Shown here piece by piece: positions 29,050 through 38,478 of a stretch of 64,000 bases of DNA; the stretch's first letter is position 1; each line of letters starts with the position of its first letter. Source of the DNA: Stieleria maiorica (GTDB lineage Bacteria > Planctomycetota > Planctomycetia > Pirellulales > Pirellulaceae); assembly GCF_008035925.1 (NCBI RefSeq), contig NZ_CP036264.1:4648402-4712401 (forward strand), written 5' to 3'. The translations under genes were made by a program, and so were the position numbers. The notes beneath the pieces were generated by a model. The model worked only from the letters and a program-made list of their open reading frames with translations. It did not search any database and was not told where the DNA came from.

Positions 29050-29493
29050 TTAATCTGCCGTCCGTCCATTGGTGTCGTCCATCATTTGGCGTTTCGTGCC
29101 GCTGACAAGTATACCGCAGGCGACCGACCCGCCGACCACAGCGCCGATAAACGCGTAGGCGATCGCTTGACCTTCATCATTTGCAGTGAGGGCGAGTACA
29201 AGAGGAGGAAGGACCGCAGCAATGAACGCGTAAATGAGCTGGCGACGGCGAACAGTTTCGTCAACGGGCCAACCACTCGATACCGATCGGTAGAGCAAGC
29301 CGCCGGACACACAACCAACGAGTATCGTGACGAACGCCAATGGGCTTCGCACCGCAAGAAAGGGTAAAGATGCAAATCCGCCAACCAAGGCGCCAATGAC
29401 GATGTAGAGCGCTGGCCCACGTCGATCACGCACGGTCCCCGCGACATCACTTGTATTGTCGAGCGATTCGGACGGAGGATCGTAAGGATTCAC
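29050..29493 (-). CDS. small membrane protein, NPYDPP N-terminus
   Basis: 147 residues if begun at the GTG at 29493, which gives NPYDPPSESLDN directly after the start, a beginning common in small planctomycete membrane proteins. An ATG at 29586 would add 31 residues. Four hydrophobic segments are visible, arranged as two pairs (ALYIVIGALVGGFASLPFLA, LAFVTILVGCVSGGLLY, LIYAFIAAVLPPLVLALT and AYAFIGAVVGGSVACGILV). There are no catalytic motifs. Function is unknown. Confidence 0.65.
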   Translation of the reverse strand: MNPYDPPSESLDNTSDVAGTVRDRRGPALYIVIGALVGGFASLPFLAVRSPLAFVTILVGCVSGGLLYRSVSSGWPVDETVRRRQLIYAFIAAVLPPLVLALTANDEGQAIAYAFIGAVVGGSVACGILVSGTKRQMMDDTNGRTAD

Positions 29494-29703
29494 TTCACTG
29501 GCCGAAATAACGAACGCCTGCCGTAACCGGTCGGCGAAGATCGATGGTCCATTGCAGAATCGCCCGACTTCGCCGCTCCGGTTCATGGCTTTGATCGTCG
29601 GTTTTGCGTGTTGCGTTCAGTATGTCACATCGCCAACGTCTCGCAAGAACGACTGCTCAGATGAAGCCTGCCCGGAAAGACCATCCATCAGGACGTCGCC
29701 GGG

Positions 29704-30195
29704 TCAGTCTGGAGGAGGATGGTTCGTTGCGTCCACACGGACGTTCGGAAGTAGATCACGTAGTTCAGCAAGTCTTTCGGCGCTGATGTCGGTGTAATCG
29801 AGATAGACAAGCTCTAAGTTTGGAAGCTCAGCCAAGGGCGCGAAGTTGAGTTTGTCATCGATCTCGATATGAATGGCAAGTTGCCGCAAACTGTACAAAT
29901 CCGTAATCGGAGACAAGTCGGTCACCTCCATGTTGTCCAGCACCACCGTATCGACAGTATCAAAGAAGTCGATGCCGACGGCGTCGATTAGCCATCCGGG
30001 CGCGTTAGGCGACGCGTTGTGGTCCCACTCATTCGTCAGCGCATTGTATTTGCAAGAGAAACTAACATGGCCGCTTTGAGAGGCCACCCATTCGCGTCCG
30101 CGTTTCTGATCAATGGCACGCCGGATCGGAAATGCCATGAGCACAGCAATCACAGCCGTAGCGATCAAAAGTGTTCGTAGCGAAAAGCGTGTCAT
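29704..30195 (-). CDS. membrane-anchored leucine-rich-repeat-like protein
   Basis: 163 residues from the ATG at 30195, where the planctomycete-typical N-terminus MTRFSLRTLLIATAVIAVLM begins: a short basic run and one membrane helix. The mature part contains leucine-rich-repeat-like units (LYSLRQLAIHIEIDD, LPNLELVYLDYTDI, AERLAELRDLLPNVRV). The frame is open upstream to 30285, but those 30 residues are unlike the family start. Probably a small envelope protein with a binding surface; the role is unknown. Confidence 0.72.
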   Translation of the reverse strand: MTRFSLRTLLIATAVIAVLMAFPIRRAIDQKRGREWVASQSGHVSFSCKYNALTNEWDHNASPNAPGWLIDAVGIDFFDTVDTVVLDNMEVTDLSPITDLYSLRQLAIHIEIDDKLNFAPLAELPNLELVYLDYTDISAERLAELRDLLPNVRVDATNHPPPD

Positions 30196-30442
30196 AGACG
30201 AAAACAGAACGGTGAATACCTGGCAGTCCGTCTGCCGTGATCGACGCATCTTATCAGCAGTCGGACTGCTGATCATGGGCTCCACCCGCTTTGGGGAGCT
30301 GGCGGACTTTGATGCGTCGATGATGAAGTGCGTTGACAGGGCTCTATTTTCGTGGCGGGGCGATTGGGACAGTGCGTGCCAGGGCGGAGCCTGGCTATGA
30401 GGGTGATTCGCAGTGTGGAATCGTCGTCCCTATTTGGCCTCG

Positions 30443-30463
30443 GCTCAGCCGCCGCGGCTGAGC
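30443..30463. repeat. perfect 10-bp-arm palindrome
   Basis: GCTCAGCCGC and its complement GCGGCTGAGC flank a single central C, in the gap between two minus-strand genes. It may be a hairpin in the transcript that starts or ends here. The rest of the 30196-30518 gap shows only the direct repeat at 30508-30549. Confidence 0.7.
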
Positions 30464-30507
30464 GGTATGATCGGGTGACCGCGCTGCGGTCAGTGGGGAA
30501 CAGTTGG

Positions 30508-30549
30508 GGACAACGGTTCTACACTTGGCCGGACAACGGTTCTACACTT
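30508..30549. repeat. 19-bp direct repeat spanning a stop codon
   Basis: GGACAACGGTTCTACACTT occurs at 30508-30526 and again at 30531-30549, 4 bases apart. The second copy encodes the last residues of the LEPR-type protein, and the first contains its TAG stop (30519-30521). The duplicated segment would carry the same in-frame stop. Confidence 0.9.
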
Positions 30550-31907
30550 TGTCGTGTGCGGCGGCGGGTGCTGATAGCGAGTAGGCCGGCGACGATGAGG
30601 GCGCCGGGGTAGGCGATCCCGGAATGTCGGATCGGGGACGGGGCGTCGACGGAATCCACACGCGGCTGTCCCTCGCTGGCGATCGCGCCGGCAAACTCCT
30701 CTGCGATGACCGCGAGGATTTCGCCGCGGAGTTTGCTCGCCGGACTCTCTTCGCCGTCGACTCCCGAGTCGGCGATCAGCCCGACGCTGCGGTGCATTCC
30801 GACCGTCGCATCCAGGACGACTTCGACCAGCGACGCGTTGATGTTTTGGGCGATTGCGGGCAGTTCCGTTTCACAGCGGATGTCGTCGATCAAACCGGTC
30901 GCCCCGCCGAACCAATCGACGATCGCTTGATCGACCACACGAAGCTCGGTGCGGCTCGCACCATCGCTGGTGTCATCGGCGATGTCACGAAGTCGCTGCA
31001 ACGCCTCGATGCCTAGTTCCCACGACGAGTCGGAGGCGGATGCGTCGGACGATTGAGTTTCACCATGGAAGGAGTGAAGGTGAATGATCGTTACGTCAAA
31101 CATCTGATCGACGTTCACCGTTTTCAATCGCAGCGGATCGGCCGGCAGCGTCAACTCCGCCACCGCATCGGTTGTCCGTGTGCTGGTCGATTTGGGCGTG
31201 TCCGACGCTGAAATCGCGTCACTGACGACCCCTCGGGCGCGAACGAGGACATCGGCCTGTGTCTGCGGCACGTTGCGACCGTTCGCTGTCGCGGGTCCAG
31301 GATTGGAAACCTGTGCCTCAGAAAAGGTTTCGGGCGCGTCGCTCTTAGAGCTCGCCACACTTTCTTCGCTGATCGTGTCGCCGATTACTCCGGTACCAAG
31401 ATTTCCGACCTGGACGCTGATCGATGTCCCTTGCCGCTCGGCAGCGGACACGGTTGGGAACCCACGTTCCGAACGAGCCGTCGTTTCCTCCGAGACAAAG
31501 AACTGCACGCGGATCACATTGAAAGCCGGTAAAGACGATGCCCGCTGCACACTGAAACTTTGTCGTTGATGTCCAACGTGCGCGGACACATTGCGGAACC
31601 AATCTCCCTGCGAAGTCACCAAGTGTGGGGACTCGACACGCGGTCGCTCTCCATCCAATTTCGCATGTGAACGGAGCGGCGATGATTGATGAACCAGTCC
31701 ACGATCGAGACGCGACGATTGCTTTTGCGAAATGGAACTGAACGCACCGGAGATGATTGCGGGCTGATCGAGACGGTCGCGTGAATCGAAACGTTCATTT
31801 TGCCTGGGCTGCCAATGCGCGGCATGCAACAGCGTTTCGCCGGCGAGCATGCAGCGGGATTCCAGTCGTTCGAGCAACAGGGCTCGTGGTGCGTCGGCGA
31901 CACTCAT
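30519..31907 (-). CDS. LEPR-type surface protein, membrane-anchored at C-terminus
   Basis: 462 residues. The N-terminus LLLERLESRCMLAGETLL matches the LEPR-xLL pattern seen at the start of large planctomycete exported proteins. The middle is low-complexity, Ser/Thr/Ala-rich and without recognisable domains. Near the C-terminus one hydrophobic helix (GIAYPGALIVAGLLAI) is followed by STRRRTRQ, a stop-transfer-like end. The ATG overlaps the kinase stop by 4 bases (ATGA), so it is translated with the sigma-kinase pair. It could be a sensor or target for that pair; this is inference from position only. Confidence 0.75.
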   Translation of the reverse strand: MSVADAPRALLLERLESRCMLAGETLLHAAHWQPRQNERFDSRDRLDQPAIISGAFSSISQKQSSRLDRGLVHQSSPLRSHAKLDGERPRVESPHLVTSQGDWFRNVSAHVGHQRQSFSVQRASSLPAFNVIRVQFFVSEETTARSERGFPTVSAAERQGTSISVQVGNLGTGVIGDTISEESVASSKSDAPETFSEAQVSNPGPATANGRNVPQTQADVLVRARGVVSDAISASDTPKSTSTRTTDAVAELTLPADPLRLKTVNVDQMFDVTIIHLHSFHGETQSSDASASDSSWELGIEALQRLRDIADDTSDGASRTELRVVDQAIVDWFGGATGLIDDIRCETELPAIAQNINASLVEVVLDATVGMHRSVGLIADSGVDGEESPASKLRGEILAVIAEEFAGAIASEGQPRVDSVDAPSPIRHSGIAYPGALIVAGLLAISTRRRTRQSVEPLSGQV

Positions 31908-34450
31908 GAGGCGGCCTTTTGAATCGAGGTGTCGGTCGAAGCGACCGTGCGATAGTTCTGCTGATGCTTTTTCAAATAGTCTCGGAATCGCTTCACTTGC
32001 GGAGCCAGTCGCACGGCGGCGGATTGATGTTGGATCGCCTCTTGGTAGGCCTGGGCGGCGGCCGAATCGTCGCCGCGTTGTTGGTGCAAGAACCCGAGGT
32101 TGTTCAGCACTCCACCGAGCATGCTGCGAGTTTCCGCATCGGTGCTGAACCGGGTCGCGAGCGGACGACCGAGCGTGAGCGCTTCGTCAAACGCCGCCCG
32201 GGCATTGGCGACGCCTCCGGCCTTGGAATACGCCAATCCCAAATGGTTGTAGCTGAGGACCAGATCGCGGCGATAAGCGGCGTGTTCGGGCCAGCGGGCG
32301 AGCAGTTCGTGGCCGATTTCGATCGCACGATTGAAGGTATTGATGGCGTCCAGAGGATGCTGTGCGGCCGATTGCGCGGCACCGAGTGTGTTGAGCGTAA
32401 CGATCGTTTGAGTCGCCAGTTTCGCGTTGCCACGATCGGCCTGGAGGGTATCGAGTTGGCCGGAAAGAGCCTGCAGAGCATACTCGACCGCGCGGTCGGG
32501 TGACGTGCTGGTCAGCAAACCACTCAGGTTGGCGCGGACGGTGGCGAGTTGTTGTCGAAAACCATTGTCGGTCGGTGCCCCATCGGCGGTCAGCAGATCG
32601 ATAGCTTCCATGTACGTCTCTTCGGCCTTCGCGCTCGCATCGGTTTGGCTGAGCAACAAGCCGAGATTGTTTAAAGTGGTCGCCAGCGCCAAAGTCGTTG
32701 TCAGTTTTTGTTCGCCACGTGTCCGATCGGCGATCGTTCGTTGGGTGGCGATTGCGCGGGCAAAGTAGCGGGCCGCTTCGGTGAGGTTTCCGGATCGAAC
32801 GTGTGCTTGGGCCAGATTGTTTTGGCTGGTGGACCAATCCAGACGGATGCCATCGGTGGCGTTCGGCCGGCCGGCGAGATGTGCGTAGAGCGACTCGCTT
32901 TCGGTCAGCGAGACAAGCGCGTTGTCACTGTCGCCCAGTTCCGCATGCAGCGAACCGATCTTGCCGAGCGTCACCGCCAAGTCTTCGCGCAATTGCGGAT
33001 CACTCATCGCTCCGGCAGCGAACCGCTGGTAGTAGTCCAGGGTGTCGATCAGCAATTGACGGCGCACCGAATCGGCGGCGGGGATGTTGGCAAGCTGTTC
33101 AGCACCTCGCAAACCGAGTCGATCGACGGCATCCCGAGCTTCCGCCTCGCCCCGCATCGCGCGGATGGCGCTGGCATCGGATTCCTGTTTCGCCGCCGCC
33201 AGTTTGGCGTTCATGAATGCGGAACCGATAAAGCCCAGCGAGACGACCACCGCACCGGTCATCACCACGCTGCGATGCATGGCTGCAAAGCGGCCGACGC
33301 GATCGGCGATCGAAGGCGGTCGAGCGATGGTCGGTTGGCCTTCGAGGATGCGGGTCAAATCGGCGGCGAAGTCCGCCGCGGTGTCATAGCGTCCCTCGCG
33401 GCATTTTGACATCGCTTTGGCGATCACGGTTTCCAGATCGCGAGGAAGATCGGGGCGAAGACTGCGTAACGGCGTGACCTCTTGTTGATCGATCTGTTTC
33501 AAAATCGTCGGTGCGTCCGCCCCGTCGTGGGCCGGACGCAGTGTCAGCATTTCGTACAACGTCGCTGCGAGCGAATAAACGTCCGCCCGTCCGTCGATCA
33601 GGGCGGTCTGACCACGCGCCTGCTCGGGGCTCATGTACCGCATCGTTCCGATCACGTCACCGGACCGCGTCAAGGTGACATCCGTTTGGCGGCGTGCAAG
33701 ACCGAAGTCGGTGATCCAGATTTTCCCCGCCTGATCCAGCATCAAGTTGGATGGTTTGACGTCTCGATGGATCACGCCGTTCTCATGAGCGACCTGAAGC
33801 GCGCCGGCGATGTCGATCGCCCAGCGGATGATCTGCGTCGCCCCTGCCTGCAATCCCGCCGAAGACCCCGTGCGGCCGCGCGACACCACCTCGTCGATCG
33901 TCTCGCCGTCGATGAACTGCATCGCGTAATAATGCACGCCACGCTCGCTGCCGACGCTGTAAATCGGAACGATGTTTGGATGTTGAAGTAATCCGGCGGC
34001 GTGGGCTTCGTTTCTAAAGCGAGCGATTTGACGCGCATCGAGCAGCGACGCCAACGGCAGCAGCTTGATCGCGACGCGACGATCGAGTGATTGCTGGCTG
34101 GCTTCATAGACGATCCCCATTCCGCCGCGACCGATTTCACGCAGAATCGTGTAATCGCCCAGGGTCATCTTGTCCGTGTGTTCCGGCGAGGGCGTTTCCG
34201 TCGGATCCTGGAACCCAGGCACTACGCCGTACAACGCATCCAGTTTTTCCAAATAGCTCGCGAAGACTTCCGCAAGGTCCGGGTTCTCGCGGGACACCTG
34301 GTCGACATTCAATCGTTGTCCGTTCTCCAGCGCGATCAGATACTGATCGAGCAACTCGGTCAATCGCGATTGCTGTTCTTCGCTCAGATGCTCCAGCCCC
34401 AAAGGATCCGAGCGACTGTCATCCAGCTGAGATTGGTTCAACGCTACCAT
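31904..34450 (-). CDS. Ser/Thr protein kinase with TPR sensor region
   Basis: 848 residues. The PknB-type kinase domain (about 95-375) shows the glycine loop IGRGGMGIVYEA, the lysine in VAIKLLPLAS, catalytic HRDVKPSNLM, metal-binding DFGLAR and GTMRYMSPEQARG. A hydrophobic helix near 394-414 (VVMTGAVVVSLGFIGSAFM) anchors it, leaving about 430 TPR-like residues (about 430-830) on the far side. The start codon overlaps the sigma factor stop codon by one base (TGATG), and its own stop overlaps the LEPR gene. Sigma-kinase pairs are characteristic of planctomycetes and are thought to link outside signals to transcription. Confidence 0.95.
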   Translation of the reverse strand: MVALNQSQLDDSRSDPLGLEHLSEEQQSRLTELLDQYLIALENGQRLNVDQVSRENPDLAEVFASYLEKLDALYGVVPGFQDPTETPSPEHTDKMTLGDYTILREIGRGGMGIVYEASQQSLDRRVAIKLLPLASLLDARQIARFRNEAHAAGLLQHPNIVPIYSVGSERGVHYYAMQFIDGETIDEVVSRGRTGSSAGLQAGATQIIRWAIDIAGALQVAHENGVIHRDVKPSNLMLDQAGKIWITDFGLARRQTDVTLTRSGDVIGTMRYMSPEQARGQTALIDGRADVYSLAATLYEMLTLRPAHDGADAPTILKQIDQQEVTPLRSLRPDLPRDLETVIAKAMSKCREGRYDTAADFAADLTRILEGQPTIARPPSIADRVGRFAAMHRSVVMTGAVVVSLGFIGSAFMNAKLAAAKQESDASAIRAMRGEAEARDAVDRLGLRGAEQLANIPAADSVRRQLLIDTLDYYQRFAAGAMSDPQLREDLAVTLGKIGSLHAELGDSDNALVSLTESESLYAHLAGRPNATDGIRLDWSTSQNNLAQAHVRSGNLTEAARYFARAIATQRTIADRTRGEQKLTTTLALATTLNNLGLLLSQTDASAKAEETYMEAIDLLTADGAPTDNGFRQQLATVRANLSGLLTSTSPDRAVEYALQALSGQLDTLQADRGNAKLATQTIVTLNTLGAAQSAAQHPLDAINTFNRAIEIGHELLARWPEHAAYRRDLVLSYNHLGLAYSKAGGVANARAAFDEALTLGRPLATRFSTDAETRSMLGGVLNNLGFLHQQRGDDSAAAQAYQEAIQHQSAAVRLAPQVKRFRDYLKKHQQNYRTVASTDTSIQKAAS

Positions 34451-35127
34451 CAGTTCGCCGCAACCGTGGTTTTGAAGCTATCCAGTGCCCGCAGCCAAAG
34501 CATTCGGACGGCGCCGCAGTTTCGGTCCATCCGTTGGGCGATCTCGTCAAACGAAAGGCCTTGCAGGACACGCAACACGATGACCTCGCGGTACTGGGGC
34601 CGAAGCTGGCTGAGCTGATCGGCCAATCGCACGGCATCTTCACGCTCCCGCAGCGGGGCACTGGGCGAAGGATCTCTGGCCGGCAACAGTCCGGCCAAGT
34701 TGCACGCCGAATTCTCCATCCGCTGGCTGACCGATTCCAAGGAAACCTCGCGGCGGATATCCCGCTTTTCCACCTTGACGTGCATTTTAAAACTGCGGTG
34801 CAACGTGTGGATCAAAATGGTTCGCAACCAACACAGCAATTCGCCCTGACTGGTGCCACGAAAGCACGCAAAGTCCTGATGGGCCGCCAGCATCGCTTCT
34901 TGCACGATGTCCGACGGGTTTAACCGGCGGCGGAGGCGGCGGTCGAGCTGTGAGCTGGCCAATATCGTCAGGTAGTTGCTGTACCACTGCAACAATTGCC
35001 CGAGCGCGTCGCGGTTGCCGCTACGGGCGTGGGCGAGCAGTTCCAGGAATTCCGCATCGCAGTCGACTTCGATTGCCGACGGCGTCTGGGAGGAACGGGA
35101 TGGTAGTGAGGATTCGGTGGCGACCAT
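34450..35127 (-). CDS. ECF-type RNA polymerase sigma factor
   Basis: 225 residues. Region 2 is LGQLLQWYSNYLTILASSQL followed by RRLNPSDIVQEAMLAAHQDF, the classic core-binding and -10 contact sequence. Region 4 is LSQLRPQYREVIVLRVLQGL and then SFDEIAQRMDRNCGAVRMLW, a helix-turn-helix for -35 recognition. The linker of about 70 residues is long for an ECF sigma factor. It is the first gene of the sigma-kinase-LEPR operon; no anti-sigma factor is adjacent, so the kinase is the likely controller. Confidence 0.95.
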   Translation of the reverse strand: MVATESSLPSRSSQTPSAIEVDCDAEFLELLAHARSGNRDALGQLLQWYSNYLTILASSQLDRRLRRRLNPSDIVQEAMLAAHQDFACFRGTSQGELLCWLRTILIHTLHRSFKMHVKVEKRDIRREVSLESVSQRMENSACNLAGLLPARDPSPSAPLREREDAVRLADQLSQLRPQYREVIVLRVLQGLSFDEIAQRMDRNCGAVRMLWLRALDSFKTTVAAN

Positions 35128-35879
35128 GGTGCTGATTGAGGAGTAGAAAAACGCGAGGTCGTTAGAAAAGTGTTTTCAGTCGATTTTTACCGGCGACGGT
35201 TGATCAGGGAACCGAACACCCGCTGCACCGGTTCGGATCGACCACCAGGCCGAGGGGCAAAAGGCGGCGGTTGGTGATGGCAGAATGCTTGGTTTTACCC
35301 GTCCTGGAGTGCAATGCGCACTTTCAACGTCAAAAGGGACATTCATCTTTGATGGTGTCACGCTATTTGCGTCAAAAGGTGGGAAAGATGTCAGCGGTTT
35401 TTACCCCCGTGCTGCCAGAGGTTTACGCCCCTTTCCCCTCCATGCCGCGTTCGATGGCACCGCCTGGGCTGCGCAATATCGCCCGATTCGTTGGGGGTTT
35501 TCGATTCCGCGAAACCCGCTTGGGATCAGCCGTTTGACGCCAGCCCAATGCCACCTACTTTATGAGCCGACGGCGCTAGCCGCGGGCCTTGGATTGCCCT
35601 TCAAGACTTTTAAGGCCCGAGGCTAGCGCCTACGGCTCAGTTTGTGATCGAAAGAAGGTGGCATTGGCGTTGGACTACGGGCCTCCATCGACGCTGGTAC
35701 CCAAACGCCAGAGGGCCCGAACGCTTGCGCGAATCGGCTGATGTCACTGGTGTTTCGTCGCCCCATGGCTGCGGTGAGTCGAAGCTTCATCGCGGTATGA
35801 TTTCGCTGGGTTTCTGAACCACCGCAAAATCCACGGATTGCACAGCCCAGGCAGCGACGTCGCGGTGGAGCTGCCCAAA
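35128..35879. other. 752-bp intergenic region without a supported gene
   Basis: Short frames here show no family features. The region holds the promoter of the sigma factor operon at its left end and a compound inverted repeat in the middle (35563-35639). Sequence around that repeat is itself inverted: CCAATGCCACCT near 35545 returns as AGGTGGCATTGG near 35655. Confidence 0.6.
35563..35639. repeat. 28-bp imperfect inverted repeat
   Basis: TGAGCCGACGGCGCTAGCC (from 35563, arm to 35590) returns in inverse form at 35612-35639, around GGCTAGCGCC, with a 21-base loop. The arms differ at only a few positions. It is one of several hairpin-forming intergenic repeats in the window. Confidence 0.85.
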
Positions 35880-37541
35880 TCAAAGGTCTTCAGCGCCCGA
35901 CTCTGGATCGTACAGCGGCATGTGGCGGTAGTAGACTTCCAGGCAGTACAGGGAGAAGCAGGTCGTGTAGAGCCGTCCGGCGTGGCGGCCCCAGGCGTCG
36001 TTTTGCGGGGACCAACTGCCGCGCTCGCGCCCCCGAACCACCTGGTGGACCGGCAGTTCGGTTTTCAGTTTGTCGTTCCACTGCGTCCAGAGCGGGCCGC
36101 CGTAGTGATGCAGGGCCTGGGTGGCGTAGTACCAATAATAGACATCGGGTTCACGAAAGCTGATCGGATGGTTGCGGACCAACGCCCCCAAGCCTTGGGT
36201 CATGCCGGGCACATTGCGATGCCATCCCATGTATTGACGACACAGCAACGCTTCGGCGGTCATCGACGGTGACGCCACATCGCCGACCATGTACGAATAG
36301 CCCACTGCGTAGTAGTCGTCGTTTTGCCGGCTCGCACTGACCGAATCGAGGTACCGCCCAACAGCGGGCCAGACCGATGGATCGACATCCAACCCGGCCG
36401 CTTCGCCGCTTTTCAGCCCCATCACAAACCAGCCGGTGACCGAGGTGTCGCTATCGAAACGTGGCTGATACCGCCAACCGCCTTGTGATGACTGGGCCTG
36501 GACGGCAAAGTCACACGAGCGTTGAGCGTAGGTGAGAAGCCAAGTGTCACGGCTCATCGCGTACAACTCGCACAGTGCGATCATGGCCTGAGCTTGTGCG
36601 TACATCTTTTCGTGCGGCGCCGCTCGGACCGCCATGAATCCTTGGCGGTCTTGTTGTTTGACCAGCCAGCGGACGGCGCGCATCAATTCCTTCCGGTACG
36701 GACCTTTCTCGTGCGTGCTGCCCGCCCCCATCATCGCGATCATGGCCATCGCGGTCGCGCTGACCTTGTTCTCCGTTCGGGCGCCGTCGGAATACGGCCC
36801 GCGCAGACTCCAACTGCCGTCACCGAGTTGCTGGCGTTTCAACCATTCCAGCCCCAACGCAACGGCGTCTTCGGTCGCCTGCGTCCCACCGGACTTTCGA
36901 AGCAATTCTTGTTTCATCGCACCGCTGCGGCCGCCAAACATATTTTGCCGAGACGGTGGCAGTTCGATGATCGAGGGCTGGGCGGCCAGCTCGTCGGACT
37001 TCAGCACCGGTGCCAGTGAAGCTAATTCGATCGACGCAGCCGTGTCTAAGGGATCGATGTCCATTTCCGGCTCAAGCACCGTTTCGGCCGTCAAATCCTC
37101 CAGCTGGATCGGTTCGATCGAAAACTCGACAAACTCGTCCGTTGCTGCGTCGGTGCCTTGAGTGATGGTCAAAACCAGGTCTCCGATCTGGCCGGACGAG
37201 GTGCTGATGAAGGCCAGCAACAGCAGCAACAGCAGGTGGACGATCAAACTGAACAGCCACGCCGGCATCTCTTCGAGCTTGCGTTGAAGCGTTCGGTAGT
37301 GAAAACGACCTTCGAATGATTCCGTGCCGTCAGCCGTTGGTGTAGAGGGCGTTGGTGTAGCGGGCGGCGGTGTGTCGGCCGTTGGTTGCTCCAGCGGCGA
37401 TGGGAACGCGGCCGCGCCACTGGACCTTTCACCCCCCCAGCGACTCTGACGCGGCGGGTTGATCCGTGTCGGCCGCCGAGGAGGCGTCACGACGGGGGGC
37501 AGCATCGGCGTCATGACCGTGGAGTGCGAAGAGTTTTGCAT
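35880..37541 (-). CDS. prenyltransferase/squalene-oxidase-repeat membrane protein
   Basis: About 553 residues from the ATG at 37541 (MQNSSHSTVM); the frame is open to 37658 but those residues look like leader. A Pro/Thr-rich N-terminus (about 1-75) precedes one membrane helix (LFSLIVHLLLLLLLAFIST). The C-terminal 320 residues are alpha/alpha-toroid repeats: ALGLEWLKRQQLGDGSWSLR, AVRWLVKQQDRQGF, FAVQAQSSQGGWRYQP. The QxxDGSW-like elements match the prenyltransferase and squalene oxidase repeat. There is no DxDD motif of a real cyclase, so a structural or binding role is more likely than terpene chemistry. Confidence 0.87.
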   Translation of the reverse strand: MQNSSHSTVMTPMLPPVVTPPRRPTRINPPRQSRWGGERSSGAAAFPSPLEQPTADTPPPATPTPSTPTADGTESFEGRFHYRTLQRKLEEMPAWLFSLIVHLLLLLLLAFISTSSGQIGDLVLTITQGTDAATDEFVEFSIEPIQLEDLTAETVLEPEMDIDPLDTAASIELASLAPVLKSDELAAQPSIIELPPSRQNMFGGRSGAMKQELLRKSGGTQATEDAVALGLEWLKRQQLGDGSWSLRGPYSDGARTENKVSATAMAMIAMMGAGSTHEKGPYRKELMRAVRWLVKQQDRQGFMAVRAAPHEKMYAQAQAMIALCELYAMSRDTWLLTYAQRSCDFAVQAQSSQGGWRYQPRFDSDTSVTGWFVMGLKSGEAAGLDVDPSVWPAVGRYLDSVSASRQNDDYYAVGYSYMVGDVASPSMTAEALLCRQYMGWHRNVPGMTQGLGALVRNHPISFREPDVYYWYYATQALHHYGGPLWTQWNDKLKTELPVHQVVRGRERGSWSPQNDAWGRHAGRLYTTCFSLYCLEVYYRHMPLYDPESGAEDL

Positions 37542-37703
37542 CGAGCGGTCTATGCGTGAGAGAAGCAAGTTGGGCCGCGCAGGACGACTGAATGAAATGC
37601 TACGACGGCGGGCGTTCAATTGCCCAATGCGATGGAGCGGTTCGGCGGGCAACTCCACAACGGCGAAATACCACGTGCCAAAGGGTTGAAACCAAGTCAG
37701 ACC

Positions 37704-37770
37704 ACCTTCTGGTGAAGGTAGCTACGATTGGTGACGGGGGCTACCTTCTGGCGAAGGTAGCTACGATTGG
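37704..37770. repeat. two copies of a 28-bp hairpin repeat
   Basis: ACCTTCTGGTGAAGGTAGCT (37704-37731) and ACCTTCTGGCGAAGGTAGCT (37743-37770), both followed by ACGATTGG, sit in tandem between two minus-strand genes. Each contains a small palindrome (ACCTTC...GAAGGT). A third copy lies at 52311-52333. Confidence 0.9.
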
Positions 37771-37809
37771 CGGTCATCGTGGCGCTGCCCTGTCAATGAA
37801 ACGTCGCGG

Positions 37810-38271
37810 CTACTTGGCGGTGGTCGAAACAAACGCGTAGCGATCGCTGGAATCCCCACCGGACTCGCGATTCTGCTTTTCAACCAGCGCGGCGATCCGA
37901 GCAGCGCGCGCCGCCCGTTTGGCTTCGGCCCGCGCCAGCCGCATCGGCAAGATGCGTTCTTCGTATTCGGCGCGCGCCAGACGCTGACGCAGCGCGTTTT
38001 GGTACGCCAACGCCTGAATCTGGTTTTGGACGCCGGCGGCATACTGCTGGGGCGTCAAAACCGTCGATTGGGGATAAAGAGACGCCAGCGTGTTGGTGGC
38101 GTAAGGATTCGTCTGGATCAGCGGCGTCGCGCTGCCGGTCGGCATTCCACCTCCCCGCCCACCGCCGCTGCCTCCGCCGCCGTTGCATTGGGCAACGGCC
38201 TGACCGGACGAGAACATCATTAAGGACGCCAACCCCACACCCAAGAACAAGACTGATTGTCGACCGATCAC
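37810..38271 (-). CDS. small exported Ala/Arg-rich protein
   Basis: 153 residues from the GTG at 38271, chosen because GGAGG sits six bases upstream and a signal peptide follows (hydrophobic VLFLGVGLASLMMFSSGQAVAQC). The mature start is Cys/Gly-rich (CNGGGGSGGGRGGG). The remainder is helical and rich in Ala, Arg and Gln (YAAGVQNQIQALAYQNALRQ, then repeated LARAE units). No family is recognised. The divergent neighbour at 38479 is 207 bases away. Confidence 0.7.
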   Translation of the reverse strand: MIGRQSVLFLGVGLASLMMFSSGQAVAQCNGGGGSGGGRGGGMPTGSATPLIQTNPYATNTLASLYPQSTVLTPQQYAAGVQNQIQALAYQNALRQRLARAEYEERILPMRLARAEAKRAARAARIAALVEKQNRESGGDSSDRYAFVSTTAK

Positions 38272-38478
38272 GATACACCTCCGCGCGTGCGCTGATTTGA
38301 GAAAAGACGGAGCCGCTGTCGGGCTCACTGTTTCATTAGGGGAACATCCGCGAAGTGAGCGTCACGACGAATTTGAAATTCGACGAAATGCCCCGTGTCG
38401 CCGACCGAACGCATGCCCCCCTGCGTTCTGGTTAGAATGATGCTTCGTTTTTCACATCACCGGTTGGGCAGGAAACCG

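Noticed and set aside
35285-35626. 113-residue plus-strand frame before the prenyltransferase-repeat gene
   Set aside because: It ends inside a dispersed inverted repeat, has no domain or signal peptide, and its composition is not protein-like.
35880-37541. True squalene or terpene cyclase
   Set aside because: The toroid repeats are present but the catalytic Asp-rich motif is not seen, and the N-terminus is a Pro-rich membrane anchor. It is probably not a terpene enzyme.
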